From assembly GCA_902554135.1 (NCBI GenBank), contig CACDNJ010000010.1, positions 1 to 19,186 of the forward strand: DNA of 19,186 bases, given 5' to 3'. The DNA comes from an uncultured Pelagibacteraceae bacterium (GTDB lineage: Bacteria > Pseudomonadota > Alphaproteobacteria > Pelagibacterales > Pelagibacteraceae). The notes under the pieces are model-generated. The model did not search any database, was not told where the DNA came from, and saw only the letters and a list, made by a program, of their open reading frames with translations. Positions within the stretch are counted from its first letter, which is position 1. Each line of letters opens with the position of its first letter. Of the stretch, positions 7,552-15,044 are shown piece by piece. A program made the position numbers and the translations under genes.

Positions 7552-8708
7552 AGTTAGCTGCAGGTTTGTCTAGATTGGGTACTGAAAATGCCTTCAAAAT
7601 TTTAGCCGAAGCAAAAAAACTTGAAAAAGAAGGTAAAAAAATAATTCATTTAAGTTTGGGACAACCTGATTTTAAAACTCCAAATCACATTGTAAATTCA
7701 ACAGCTCAAGCATTAAAGGATGGTCATCACGGCTATGTGCTTCCTAATGGAATTATTGAATGTAGAGAGGCTGTGAGCAGAAAAATAAAAAAACTCTACA
7801 ATGCAAAAATTAATCCGGAGCGCATAATAATTATGCCAGGTGGAAAACCTACAATGTATTATGCAATTAGTTTATTTGGCGAACCTGGGGCTGAAATTAT
7901 TTATCCTGATCCAGGATTTCCCATATATGAATCTATGATAAATTATACGGGAGCCAAAGCTATTCCTATTAATATGCTTGAAAACAAAACTTTTACTTTG
8001 GATCCAGAAAAAATACTTTCTTTAATTAATAGCAAGACAAGATTGTTGATTCTCAATAATCCCACAAATCCTATGGGTAGTTTCACCGAAAAAAAAATAA
8101 TTGATAAGTTAGCAGAGGGTCTAAAGAAGTATCCTCATGTTGCGATTATGAGTGATGAAATTTATGACAGATTGATTTTTGATAATAAGAAAATGCCAAC
8201 ATTTCTCAACTATCCAGATCTTTATAACAGATTGATTGTTTTAAACGGATGGAGCAAAACTTATTCTATGACCGGATGGAGATTGGGATGGAGCATTTGG
8301 CCGGAGAAATTCGTTGAACATGTTGTAAAATTTTGTGTAAATAACCATTCGTGTGTTAACGCAGCAATCCAGTTCGGGGGTATATCTGCTTTAGATGGCC
8401 CAGAAGAATCCATCGAAGAAATGATGAAAAAATTTTCTGCTAGAAGAAAACTTATACACGAAGGTTTAAATAATTTAAAAGGCATAAAATGTAGTTTACC
8501 AGGAGGGGCTTTTTATGCTTTTCCAAATGTTAAAGAAACAGGAATGAATGGTGCAGAATTTTCCAAAAAATGTTTACATGAAGCCGGTGTTGCAATTGTT
8601 CCAGGTACTGCTTTTGGAAAATTCGCAAATGACTATGTTAGGTTTAGTTTTGCCGCATCCAGAGACAATATTTCCCAGGCATTAGAGAAAATTAAAAAAA
8701 TTCTTTAA
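7548..8708 (+). CDS. PLP-dependent class I/II aminotransferase
   Basis: This encodes 386 residues, standard for fold-type I aminotransferases of the aspartate/alanine group. Visible are LSLGQPDFKTP (residues about 35-45), GYVLPNGIIECREAV, PGGKPTMYYAI (PLP phosphate loop region), LNNPTNPMGS, MSDEIYDRL (with the conserved Asp and Tyr) and the PLP lysine K237 in NGWSKTYSMTGWRLGW. R365 in YVRFSFA is the likely carboxylate-binding arginine. The four-base overlap with the 2-hydroxyacid oxidase suggests that it transaminates the 2-oxo acid made by that enzyme, for example glyoxylate to glycine or pyruvate to alanine; this is inference. A 75-base gap with a promoter separates it from glcD. Confidence 0.93.
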   Translation: MKLAAGLSRLGTENAFKILAEAKKLEKEGKKIIHLSLGQPDFKTPNHIVNSTAQALKDGHHGYVLPNGIIECREAVSRKIKKLYNAKINPERIIIMPGGKPTMYYAISLFGEPGAEIIYPDPGFPIYESMINYTGAKAIPINMLENKTFTLDPEKILSLINSKTRLLILNNPTNPMGSFTEKKIIDKLAEGLKKYPHVAIMSDEIYDRLIFDNKKMPTFLNYPDLYNRLIVLNGWSKTYSMTGWRLGWSIWPEKFVEHVVKFCVNNHSCVNAAIQFGGISALDGPEESIEEMMKKFSARRKLIHEGLNNLKGIKCSLPGGAFYAFPNVKETGMNGAEFSKKCLHEAGVAIVPGTAFGKFANDYVRFSFAASRDNISQALEKIKKIL

Positions 8709-8748
8709 TAAAAATCAAATTTATTAGTCATTTTGGGCACTTAATTTT

Positions 8749-8777
8749 TTGACCGAAGTATTTTTAGCTTATAGAAT
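8749..8777 (+). promoter_or_regulatory. Sigma-70-like promoter for glcDEF
   Basis: TTGACC (8749-8754) and TAGAAT (8772-8777) each match consensus in five of six bases, with an ideal 17-base spacer. The expected transcription start falls at about 8783-8785, on the glcD ATG at 8784. This implies a leaderless or nearly leaderless mRNA, and indeed no Shine-Dalgarno sequence precedes that ATG. The element is the only convincing promoter within the metabolic block and separates it into two transcription units. Confidence 0.6.
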
Positions 8778-8783
8778 AAAATT

Positions 8784-10283
8784 ATGACAACTCTTAAGAT
8801 GCCTAAAGTTGATAGGAAAGTTATAAAAAATAGAGACAACATAATAAAAGATATTTGTAATTTTACGAGAAGAAGAAACGTCTTAGCTGAACATGAAGAG
8901 TTAAAGCCGTATGAGACAGATGGATTAACTGCTTACAAACAAACACCAATGCTTGTAGTTTTACCAGAGACTACCCAAGAGGTAAGTAAGATTCTATCCT
9001 ACTGTAATAAAAATAAAATCAAAGTTGTACCAAGAGGTGCAGGAACTGGTTTAGCAGGAAGTGCTTTACCTTTAGCAGATTGTATTTTATTAGGCCTTGG
9101 AAAATTTAATAAGATATTAGAAATAGATTATAAAAACAGATGTGTTGTTGCTCAGCCAGGTGTAACAAATCTTGGCATAACCCACGCCGTTCAAGATAAA
9201 GATTTTTATTATGCTCCCGACCCTTCAAGTCAGATAGCTTGTTCAATAGGAGGTAATGTTGCTGAAAATTCAGGAGGAGTTCACTCATTAAAATACGGAA
9301 CAACAACCAACAATATTCTTGGAATAGAAATAGTCTTAATGGATGGAACCATAACAAGAGTTGGAGGAAAAGTTTTTGATTCTCCAGGCTATGACTTACT
9401 TGGATTAATAACTGGATCTGAAGGCTTATTGTGTGTAATCACTGAAGTTACTGTAAAAATTTTAAAAAAACCTGACACAGTTAAAGCTATTCTCCTTGGT
9501 TTTCCAACTATAGAGGACGGAGGAAATTGTGTTACTAAAATTATTTCGGGAGGAATAATTCCTTCTGGAATGGAAATGATGGATAAAGTTTTGCTTGAAG
9601 CAACTAATAATTTTTCTAAAGCTGGCTATCCTTTGGACGCAGAAGGAATGTTGATTGTTGAATTGGACGGAACAAAATCAGAGGTTAACGAACTAATTGA
9701 TAGAGTGGCTGAAATTGCAAAACAAAATAAATGTTCAAGTATGAAAATAAGTAAATCAGATGAAGAAAGATTAAAATTTTGGTCGGGAAGAAAAGCTGCC
9801 TTTCCAGCTTGTGGAGAAATGGCGCCAGATTATTATTGTGTGGACGGGACTATTCCCAGGGGCAAACTAGCTAAAGTTTTAAAAGAAATAACAAAACTAT
9901 CAAAAAAATACAAATTGCCTGTAGCTAATGCGTTTCATGCAGGCGATGGAAATTTGCATCCAATTATCATGTTTGACGCTAATGATAAAAAATCATTGGA
10001 AAAAACAGAAAAGTTTGGCGCAGATATTTTAAAATTATGCGTGAAATTCGGCGGAGTTTTATCTGGAGAGCATGGTATAGGCGTAGAAAAACGTGAGCTA
10101 ATGTGTGAAATGTTCAATAACAATGATATTCAGCAACAAATAAGTATAAAAAATTCACTTGACCCAAGTTCTTTATTAAATCCCGGGAAAGTATATCCCA
10201 TTTTAAGAAAATGCGCTGAAGAAGGAAGGTTGCACATTCATGGAAGAGACAAATCAAAATTTTCAGACATCCCTAGATTTTAA
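8784..10283 (+). CDS. glcD: Glycolate dehydrogenase FAD subunit GlcD
   Basis: This encodes 499 residues, the same length as E. coli GlcD. The VAO/PCMH FAD-binding domain shows PRGAGTGLAGSALPL (residues 83-97), PDPSSQIACSIGGNVAENSG (about 146-164) and SPGYDLLGLITGSEGLL. The C-terminal FAD-linked oxidase domain has FHAGDGNLHPII and GVLSGEHGIGVEKREL. The end (GRLHIHG, then IPRF) is very like the E. coli C-terminus. With GlcE and GlcF it oxidises glycolate (and often D-lactate) to the 2-oxo acid and passes electrons to the membrane quinone pool. The long overlap with glcE is therefore genuine rather than an overlong frame. A second ATG at 8799 is a possible alternative start. Confidence 0.95.
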   Translation: MTTLKMPKVDRKVIKNRDNIIKDICNFTRRRNVLAEHEELKPYETDGLTAYKQTPMLVVLPETTQEVSKILSYCNKNKIKVVPRGAGTGLAGSALPLADCILLGLGKFNKILEIDYKNRCVVAQPGVTNLGITHAVQDKDFYYAPDPSSQIACSIGGNVAENSGGVHSLKYGTTTNNILGIEIVLMDGTITRVGGKVFDSPGYDLLGLITGSEGLLCVITEVTVKILKKPDTVKAILLGFPTIEDGGNCVTKIISGGIIPSGMEMMDKVLLEATNNFSKAGYPLDAEGMLIVELDGTKSEVNELIDRVAEIAKQNKCSSMKISKSDEERLKFWSGRKAAFPACGEMAPDYYCVDGTIPRGKLAKVLKEITKLSKKYKLPVANAFHAGDGNLHPIIMFDANDKKSLEKTEKFGADILKLCVKFGGVLSGEHGIGVEKRELMCEMFNNNDIQQQISIKNSLDPSSLLNPGKVYPILRKCAEEGRLHIHGRDKSKFSDIPRF

Positions 10284-11496
10284 TTCAGGTATATTAAAGC
10301 CTGAAAATGAAAATGATCTTCAAGAGATAATAAGGTATTGCTACAAAAAAGATTTACCAATTGAAATAGTCGGAACAGGAACAAAAAATGAGATAGGAAA
10401 AAAACTTCAGTGTGCCAAAATTCTTGATATGTCTAATATCTCAGGAATAGTGGAATATAAACCTGAGGAGCTTTACATAACGGTTAAAGCTGGAACACCC
10501 ATTAAAATTGTACAGGATGAATTAAAAAAGAATAATCAACATTTAGCTTTTGAACCAACCAATTTTTCTGAGATTTTTAAAAAAGATTCAAATGAAGGAA
10601 CTGTAGGTGGAACCTTGTCATGCAATTTTTCTGGATCCAGAAGATTTAAAGTCGGTAGTGGAAGAGATCACATCCTTGGTTTCAAAGGATATAATGGCAG
10701 AGGTGAAAAAATTAAATCAGGAGGAACGGTTGTAAAAAATGTGACAGGATATGATTTATCTAAATTAGTTACAGGTTCTTTTGGAACTCTTCTGGTATTA
10801 AGTGAAATAACTTTAAAAGTTTTACCACTACAAACTGATATAAAAACTATTGTCATTAGCGGTTTGGCATTAGAACATGCTCTAGGAATTATGGCATCTT
10901 CGATAGCATCATCAAATGATCCATCAGGTGTAGTATTTTATCCAGGAAGTTTAAGAAATAATTTTGTATTTAACGATCTTACTCATCAAGGTTCTATAAC
11001 TGCGATAAGAATTGAAGGAACAAAGGCATCAACAGAACAAAGGATAGATAATCTTTTTAAAAATTTAAGTTTAGAAGAAACAAAAACTACAATTTTAGAC
11101 AGTACTCAGTCAGAAATTTTTTGGGAAGATACAAGAGCCCTTAAAGTTTTTTCAAAAAATCAAAAAAACATACTAAGGGCTGTAGTGCCTCCATCAGAAA
11201 CAGTAAATTTAATAAATAGACTAAAAACCTTTCACCCGAGCTACTTTATTGATTGGGGTGGCTCATTAATTTGGTTAGAATTAGATTATCTGTCCAATCA
11301 AAAGATTGACCAAATAAGAAAAAGAGTTTTGGATACAGGTGGCTACTTAACGGTAATTAAATCTCCAACCAATATCAAATCTTCTTCTGAAATATTTACT
11401 ATTGACCCAATTAAATTTAAAATTTCTCAGAATTTAAAAAAAAGTTTTGATCCAAAAAGAATTTTTAATCCAGGGAAAATGTATACAGGAATATAA
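10240..11496 (+). CDS. glcE: Glycolate dehydrogenase FAD-binding subunit GlcE
   Basis: This encodes 418 residues, a little longer than E. coli GlcE (about 350). The FAD-binding domain begins at about residue 17 with LKPENENDLQEIIRYCYK, then IVGTGTKNEIG, GTVGGTLSCNFSGSRRF (about 121-137), SGRDHILGFKGYNGRGE, KSGGTVVKNVTGYDLSKLVT and FGTLLVLSEITLKVLP. This is the GlcE form, lacking the longer C-terminal domain of GlcD. The C-terminus NPGKMYTG matches the family end. The only ATG placing the whole domain in frame is at 10240, inside glcD, so the genes overlap by 44 bases. The first 14 or so residues lie before the conserved domain, and a non-ATG start slightly downstream is possible. The next gene, glcF, begins immediately after the stop. 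Confidence 0.93.
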   Translation: MEETNQNFQTSLDFNSGILKPENENDLQEIIRYCYKKDLPIEIVGTGTKNEIGKKLQCAKILDMSNISGIVEYKPEELYITVKAGTPIKIVQDELKKNNQHLAFEPTNFSEIFKKDSNEGTVGGTLSCNFSGSRRFKVGSGRDHILGFKGYNGRGEKIKSGGTVVKNVTGYDLSKLVTGSFGTLLVLSEITLKVLPLQTDIKTIVISGLALEHALGIMASSIASSNDPSGVVFYPGSLRNNFVFNDLTHQGSITAIRIEGTKASTEQRIDNLFKNLSLEETKTTILDSTQSEIFWEDTRALKVFSKNQKNILRAVVPPSETVNLINRLKTFHPSYFIDWGGSLIWLELDYLSNQKIDQIRKRVLDTGGYLTVIKSPTNIKSSSEIFTIDPIKFKISQNLKKSFDPKRIFNPGKMYTGI

Positions 11497-12798
11497 ATGC
11501 AAACAAATTTTTCAGAAGACCAATTAAAAGATAAAGACAATAAGTCTACAGAAAAAATTTTAAGAAAGTGTGTACATTGCGGAATGTGCAACGCTACGTG
11601 TCCAACTTTCAATATTTTAGGAGATGAACTGGATGGTCCAAGAGGAAGAATATATTTAATAAAAGAAATGATAGAAAAGAAAAAAACTCCAACTGAAAAA
11701 GTAGTATCACATATTGACAAATGTCTATCATGTTATGCTTGTATGACAACTTGTCCTTCAGGGGTCAATTATATGCATCTAATCGACCACGGTAGAAACT
11801 ATATAGAAAAAAAATATAAGAGACCATTTTCAGAAAGAATATTTAGAGACTTTCTCTCAAAAACTTTACCAAAACCCAATATTTTCAAATTTTTAGTTTT
11901 ATTGTCAAAGTTTGGAAAAATTTTTAAATTTTTAATGCCAAAGAGCTTGAGAAGCATGATGGATTTGTCTCCCCAAAAAATATATGGAAAAACTCTGAGG
12001 TTTCAGAACGTATACAAAGCTGAAAGGAAAAGACCAACTGCGAGAGTAGCTTTATTAATTGGTTGTGTTCAGAGAGTTGTTTCGCCACAAATTAATGAAT
12101 CCACTATAAGAATATTAACCAGACATGGAGTTGAAGTAATTACAATGCCAGAAGTGGAATGTTGTGGCTCTCTAAATCATCATCTTGGTAAAGAAGATCT
12201 TGCAAAAGAGAGTTTTAAAAAAAATATCGACTTATGGTATGACGAATATTTAAAAAACGGATTGGACGCTATTATTTCTAATACTTCTGGATGTGGAACT
12301 ACTTTAAAAGATTATGGATTTATATTTAGAGATGATAAAGAACTAAAAAAGAAAGCTAAAAAAATCTCAGAGTTATCAAAAGATATTTCAGAATTTCTTG
12401 ATGAAAATTTAAAACTTAATTTTAAAAAGGAAAAAAATCTCAAAAAGTATAATATTGCGTACCACTCTGCTTGTTCAATGCAACATGGCCAGAAGGTTCA
12501 TAAACAACCGATAGATTTATTAAAAAAAACTGGGAATAATATTTTAAATATACCAGACGGACATATTTGTTGTGGTTCAGCTGGGACTTATAATATTTTA
12601 CACACAAAAATTGCAAAACAATTGTTGAAACAAAAAGTAAACAATATCAATAAAGTCAAACCAGATTTGATTTCTACCGGAAATATCGGATGTATTATGC
12701 AAATTGCTAATGGAATTGATATTCCGATAGTTCATACGGTAGAATTGATGGATTGGTATACAGGAGGGCCAAAACCTAGAAGTCTTAACTCGATATGA
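11497..12798 (+). CDS. glcF: Glycolate dehydrogenase iron-sulfur subunit GlcF
   Basis: This encodes 433 residues. Two complete 4Fe-4S ligand sets are present: CVHCGMCNATCP (C25, C28, C31, C35) and CLSCYACMTTCP (C76, C79, C82, C86). Two CCG domains follow, with VECCGSLNHHLGK and HICCGSAGTYNIL as their signatures. This is the GlcF/heterodisulfide-reductase-D-like architecture that carries electrons from the GlcD/E flavins to the quinone pool. The ATG directly abuts the glcE stop, and the gene ends in an ATGA overlap with the reductase. No missing cysteine or break is seen. Confidence 0.95.
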   Translation: MQTNFSEDQLKDKDNKSTEKILRKCVHCGMCNATCPTFNILGDELDGPRGRIYLIKEMIEKKKTPTEKVVSHIDKCLSCYACMTTCPSGVNYMHLIDHGRNYIEKKYKRPFSERIFRDFLSKTLPKPNIFKFLVLLSKFGKIFKFLMPKSLRSMMDLSPQKIYGKTLRFQNVYKAERKRPTARVALLIGCVQRVVSPQINESTIRILTRHGVEVITMPEVECCGSLNHHLGKEDLAKESFKKNIDLWYDEYLKNGLDAIISNTSGCGTTLKDYGFIFRDDKELKKKAKKISELSKDISEFLDENLKLNFKKEKNLKKYNIAYHSACSMQHGQKVHKQPIDLLKKTGNNILNIPDGHICCGSAGTYNILHTKIAKQLLKQKVNNINKVKPDLISTGNIGCIMQIANGIDIPIVHTVELMDWYTGGPKPRSLNSI

Positions 12799-13751
12799 AA
12801 AAAAAAATTTTAATTACTAGAAAATTATTGAGATCAAATGAAGAAAAAGCAGCTAAACTTTGGAACGTTAAACTAAATTTAAACGACGAAGTTTATTCAC
12901 AGAAAAAATTAATTGAACTAAGTCAAGGTTTTGATGGAATTTTAAGTTCTTTGACTGACAAGATTGACGAAAAGGTTATAAATAGTTTGCCCTCAAGCAT
13001 TAAAATTATTTCAAATTTTGCTGTCGGCTTTGGAAATATTGATCATGAGGCAGCAAAAAAAAGAAATATTGCTGTCACCAACACCCCGGATGTTTTAACA
13101 GATGCCACAGCTGAAATAGGAATGCTATTAATTCTTGGTGCATGCAGAAGGGCTAACGAGGGTATAAATTATGCAAGAAAAGAAAATTGGAAATGGTCAG
13201 CAGATTTTTTAATTGGTAAACAGCTGACTGGATCAAGGCTTGGTATTTTAGGCATGGGAAGAATTGGAAGGGCTGTAGCAAAATTGGCCAAAAGTTTTGG
13301 TATGGAAATTCACTACAGAAATAGATCAAAATTAAATCCAGAACTTGAAATGGGTGCAAAATATCATGAAAACATAAAAAGTTTGTTTTCAGTTTCTGAC
13401 GTATTGTCTATTTGTTGCCCCGCAACAAAAGAAACCAAAGATATTATAAACAAAGAAACCTTAGAATATTTTCCAAGCGGAGCTATTATTACAAATGTTG
13501 CAAGAGGAGATATGATAGATGATGAAGCTATGGTTCAGGCTTTAATAAACAGAAAAATATATGCAATAGGTTTGGATGTTTACAAGGGAGAACCAAAAAT
13601 TCATCCTGGTTACTTAAATCAACCTACCGCATTTATTCTACCTCACCTTGGCAGTTCGACAAAAAAAACTAGAACGGCAATGGCAAATCTTGCCATAGAT
13701 AATATTGAAGAATTTTTTAAGACAGGAAAGTGTAAAAATAGAATTAATTAG
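12795..13751 (+). CDS. D-isomer-specific 2-hydroxyacid dehydrogenase (glyoxylate/hydroxypyruvate reductase type)
   Basis: This encodes 318 residues, the usual size. The Rossmann nucleotide motif is GMGRIG (G153, G155, G158). The catalytic triad of the family is complete: R237 in NVARGD, E266 in YKGEP and H284 in LPHLGSST. After the second strand the sequence reads HYRNRSK, with arginines where NAD-dependent members carry an aspartate, so NADPH use is likely (inference). Members reduce glyoxylate or hydroxypyruvate to glycolate or glycerate. Its overlap with glcF supports a substrate in the glycolate/glyoxylate pool, but D-lactate-type activity is not excluded. The codons after the ATG form a ten-base A run (12798-12807). 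Confidence 0.9.
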   Translation: MKKKILITRKLLRSNEEKAAKLWNVKLNLNDEVYSQKKLIELSQGFDGILSSLTDKIDEKVINSLPSSIKIISNFAVGFGNIDHEAAKKRNIAVTNTPDVLTDATAEIGMLLILGACRRANEGINYARKENWKWSADFLIGKQLTGSRLGILGMGRIGRAVAKLAKSFGMEIHYRNRSKLNPELEMGAKYHENIKSLFSVSDVLSICCPATKETKDIINKETLEYFPSGAIITNVARGDMIDDEAMVQALINRKIYAIGLDVYKGEPKIHPGYLNQPTAFILPHLGSSTKKTRTAMANLAIDNIEEFFKTGKCKNRIN

Positions 13752-13787
13752 TACAATCTGAAATTGAATCATTAATTTTTTTCTTAG

Positions 13788-13811
13788 ATCTACTCGAGAA
13801 TCTGATCGAGA
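13788..13811 (+). repeat. Tandem 12-bp direct repeat upstream of dctP
   Basis: ATCTACTCGAGA (13788-13799) is followed without a gap by ATCTGATCGAGA (13800-13811), ten of twelve bases identical. The pair sits about 60-83 bases before the dctP ATG, in the only long non-coding gap ahead of the TRAP genes. Tandem sites spaced about one helical turn are typical of activator or repressor binding, so this is a candidate operator. No regulator gene is in the window to pair with it. Confidence 0.5.
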
Positions 13812-13821
13812 CTTCTCAATC
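13804..13821. promoter_or_regulatory. Imperfect 18-bp palindrome, candidate operator of dctP
   Basis: GATCGAGA-CT-TCTCAATC pairs in seven of eight positions about a two-base centre and overlaps the second copy of the tandem repeat. An extended -10-like TGCTTAAAT lies just downstream (13828-13836) with no recognisable -35, which would fit an activator-dependent promoter. The function is inferred from position and symmetry only. Confidence 0.4.
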
Positions 13822-13839
13822 TATTTGTGCTTAAATAAT

Positions 13840-13858
13840 TTAACTAGTTAATTAACTA
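13840..13858. promoter_or_regulatory. Overlapping AT-rich palindromes before the dctP ribosome site
   Basis: TTAACTAGTTAA (13840-13851) and TAGTTAATTAACTA (13845-13858) are both perfect palindromes that share bases, giving TTAACTA twice at a 12-base distance. They sit between the presumed transcription start and the Shine-Dalgarno sequence. They may bind a protein or form a leader hairpin, but in such AT-rich DNA chance is a real alternative. Confidence 0.3.
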
Positions 13859-13864
13859 AGGGGG
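13858..13864 (+). promoter_or_regulatory. Strong Shine-Dalgarno sequence of dctP
   Basis: AAGGGGG lies six bases before the dctP ATG. Most genes in this window have weak ribosome sites or none, so this one stands out. It fits the high translation expected of a transporter's binding protein. Confidence 0.75.
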
Positions 13865-13870
13865 ACAATT

Positions 13871-15028
13871 ATGTCTAAGAAAGAAAAAACGTTAAGAAGA
13901 GTGAAAACTCCTTCAAGACGTAAATTCTTTAAAGCAGCAGCAGCAACCGGTGCAGCAGCAGCAGCAACTATTGCCATGCCGAACGTAGCATTTGGTGCTC
14001 CTAAAACTTTAAAGATGCAAGCAGCTTGGCCATCAGGAGCTAATATATTCTTCGAAATGGCAGGCGACTATGCAAAGATGGTTAGCGACATGTCAGGTGG
14101 AGAACTGAAGATTGATCTTCAGCCAGTTGGTGCAGTTGTTAAAACATCTGAAATCGGTCAGGCAGTAAGTTCTGGAGTTCTAGATATGGGACACTGGGTA
14201 ACTGCTTACTGGTACGGAAAAAATCCAGCAGCATCATTGTTTGGTACTGGTCCTTCGTACGGAATGTCATCTCAAGAAGTTATGGGATGGATGGAGTACG
14301 GTGGAGGAAGAAAACTATACGAAGAAGTAATCTCAAAGGTTGGCTTTAACTATATAGGTTTCTTTCATATGCCAATGCCTGCTCAGCCATTTGGTTGGTT
14401 CAAAAAGAATGTAACTAAAGTGTCTGATGTTAAAGGTATGAAGTATAGAACGGTTGGTCTTGCGACTAACGTTTTAACAGCAATGGGAATGGTTGTAAGA
14501 CAGCTTCCTGGTGGAGAAATTCAGCCTGCAATGAAAACAGGTTTGATTGAAGCCGCGGAGTTTAACAACCCAACTTCAGACTCACAGTTTGGTATGCAAG
14601 ACGTATCTAAGCATTATCACTTAGGTAGCTTCCACCAATCTCAAGAGATGTTTGAAATTCCAATTAATAAGAAGACATTTAATGGATTAGAACCTAAGCA
14701 TCAGGCTATTCTGAAAAATGCTGCTTATGCTGCGAATACAGACAACTACTTTAAAGCATTAGTGAGATACTCAGCAGATTTATCTAAGTTGATGAACAAA
14801 CATAAAGTTAATGTTTATCAAACTTCAGATGAAATCTTAGCTCAACAATTAAAAGGATGGGACAAAGTTATTGGAGACTTCAATAAAAAAGATCCTTTCT
14901 TTAAAAAAGTTGTAGACTCACAAAAAGCTTACGCTAAAAGAGTAATGAAGTACTTGCTGATGAATCAGCCTAATTACAGACTGGCTTATGAAAATGAGTT
15001 CGGTAATTTAGCAAAAGTTAAAATTTAA
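13871..15028 (+). CDS. TRAP transporter substrate-binding protein, TakP/DctP family, Tat-exported
   Basis: This encodes 385 residues. The N-terminus has a twin-arginine signal, SRRKFFK (R16, R17), then an alanine-rich hydrophobic stretch and a cleavage site near residue 42 (NVAFG). The mature protein has the DctP fold: LKMQAAWPSGANIFFEMA, AVSSGVLDMGHWVTAYWYGKN, GPSYGMSSQEVMGWMEYGGG, and KGMKYRTVGLATNV with R193 as the likely substrate-carboxylate arginine. This pattern resembles TakP, the 2-oxoacid-binding protein of Rhodobacter, more than the C4-dicarboxylate DctP. It delivers substrate from the periplasm to DctQM. The codons and GC are richer than its neighbours, consistent with high expression. 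Two GCA runs (four and five copies) encode the signal's alanines. Confidence 0.92.
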   Translation: MSKKEKTLRRVKTPSRRKFFKAAAATGAAAAATIAMPNVAFGAPKTLKMQAAWPSGANIFFEMAGDYAKMVSDMSGGELKIDLQPVGAVVKTSEIGQAVSSGVLDMGHWVTAYWYGKNPAASLFGTGPSYGMSSQEVMGWMEYGGGRKLYEEVISKVGFNYIGFFHMPMPAQPFGWFKKNVTKVSDVKGMKYRTVGLATNVLTAMGMVVRQLPGGEIQPAMKTGLIEAAEFNNPTSDSQFGMQDVSKHYHLGSFHQSQEMFEIPINKKTFNGLEPKHQAILKNAAYAANTDNYFKALVRYSADLSKLMNKHKVNVYQTSDEILAQQLKGWDKVIGDFNKKDPFFKKVVDSQKAYAKRVMKYLLMNQPNYRLAYENEFGNLAKVKI

Positions 15029-15044
15029 TAGATTTTAAAAAATT

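Noticed and set aside
8709..8783. Glycine riboswitch ahead of glcDEF, known from SAR11 glycine/glyoxylate genes
   Set aside because: The gap is too short and shows no paired aptamer-like conserved stretches; only a promoter is visible.
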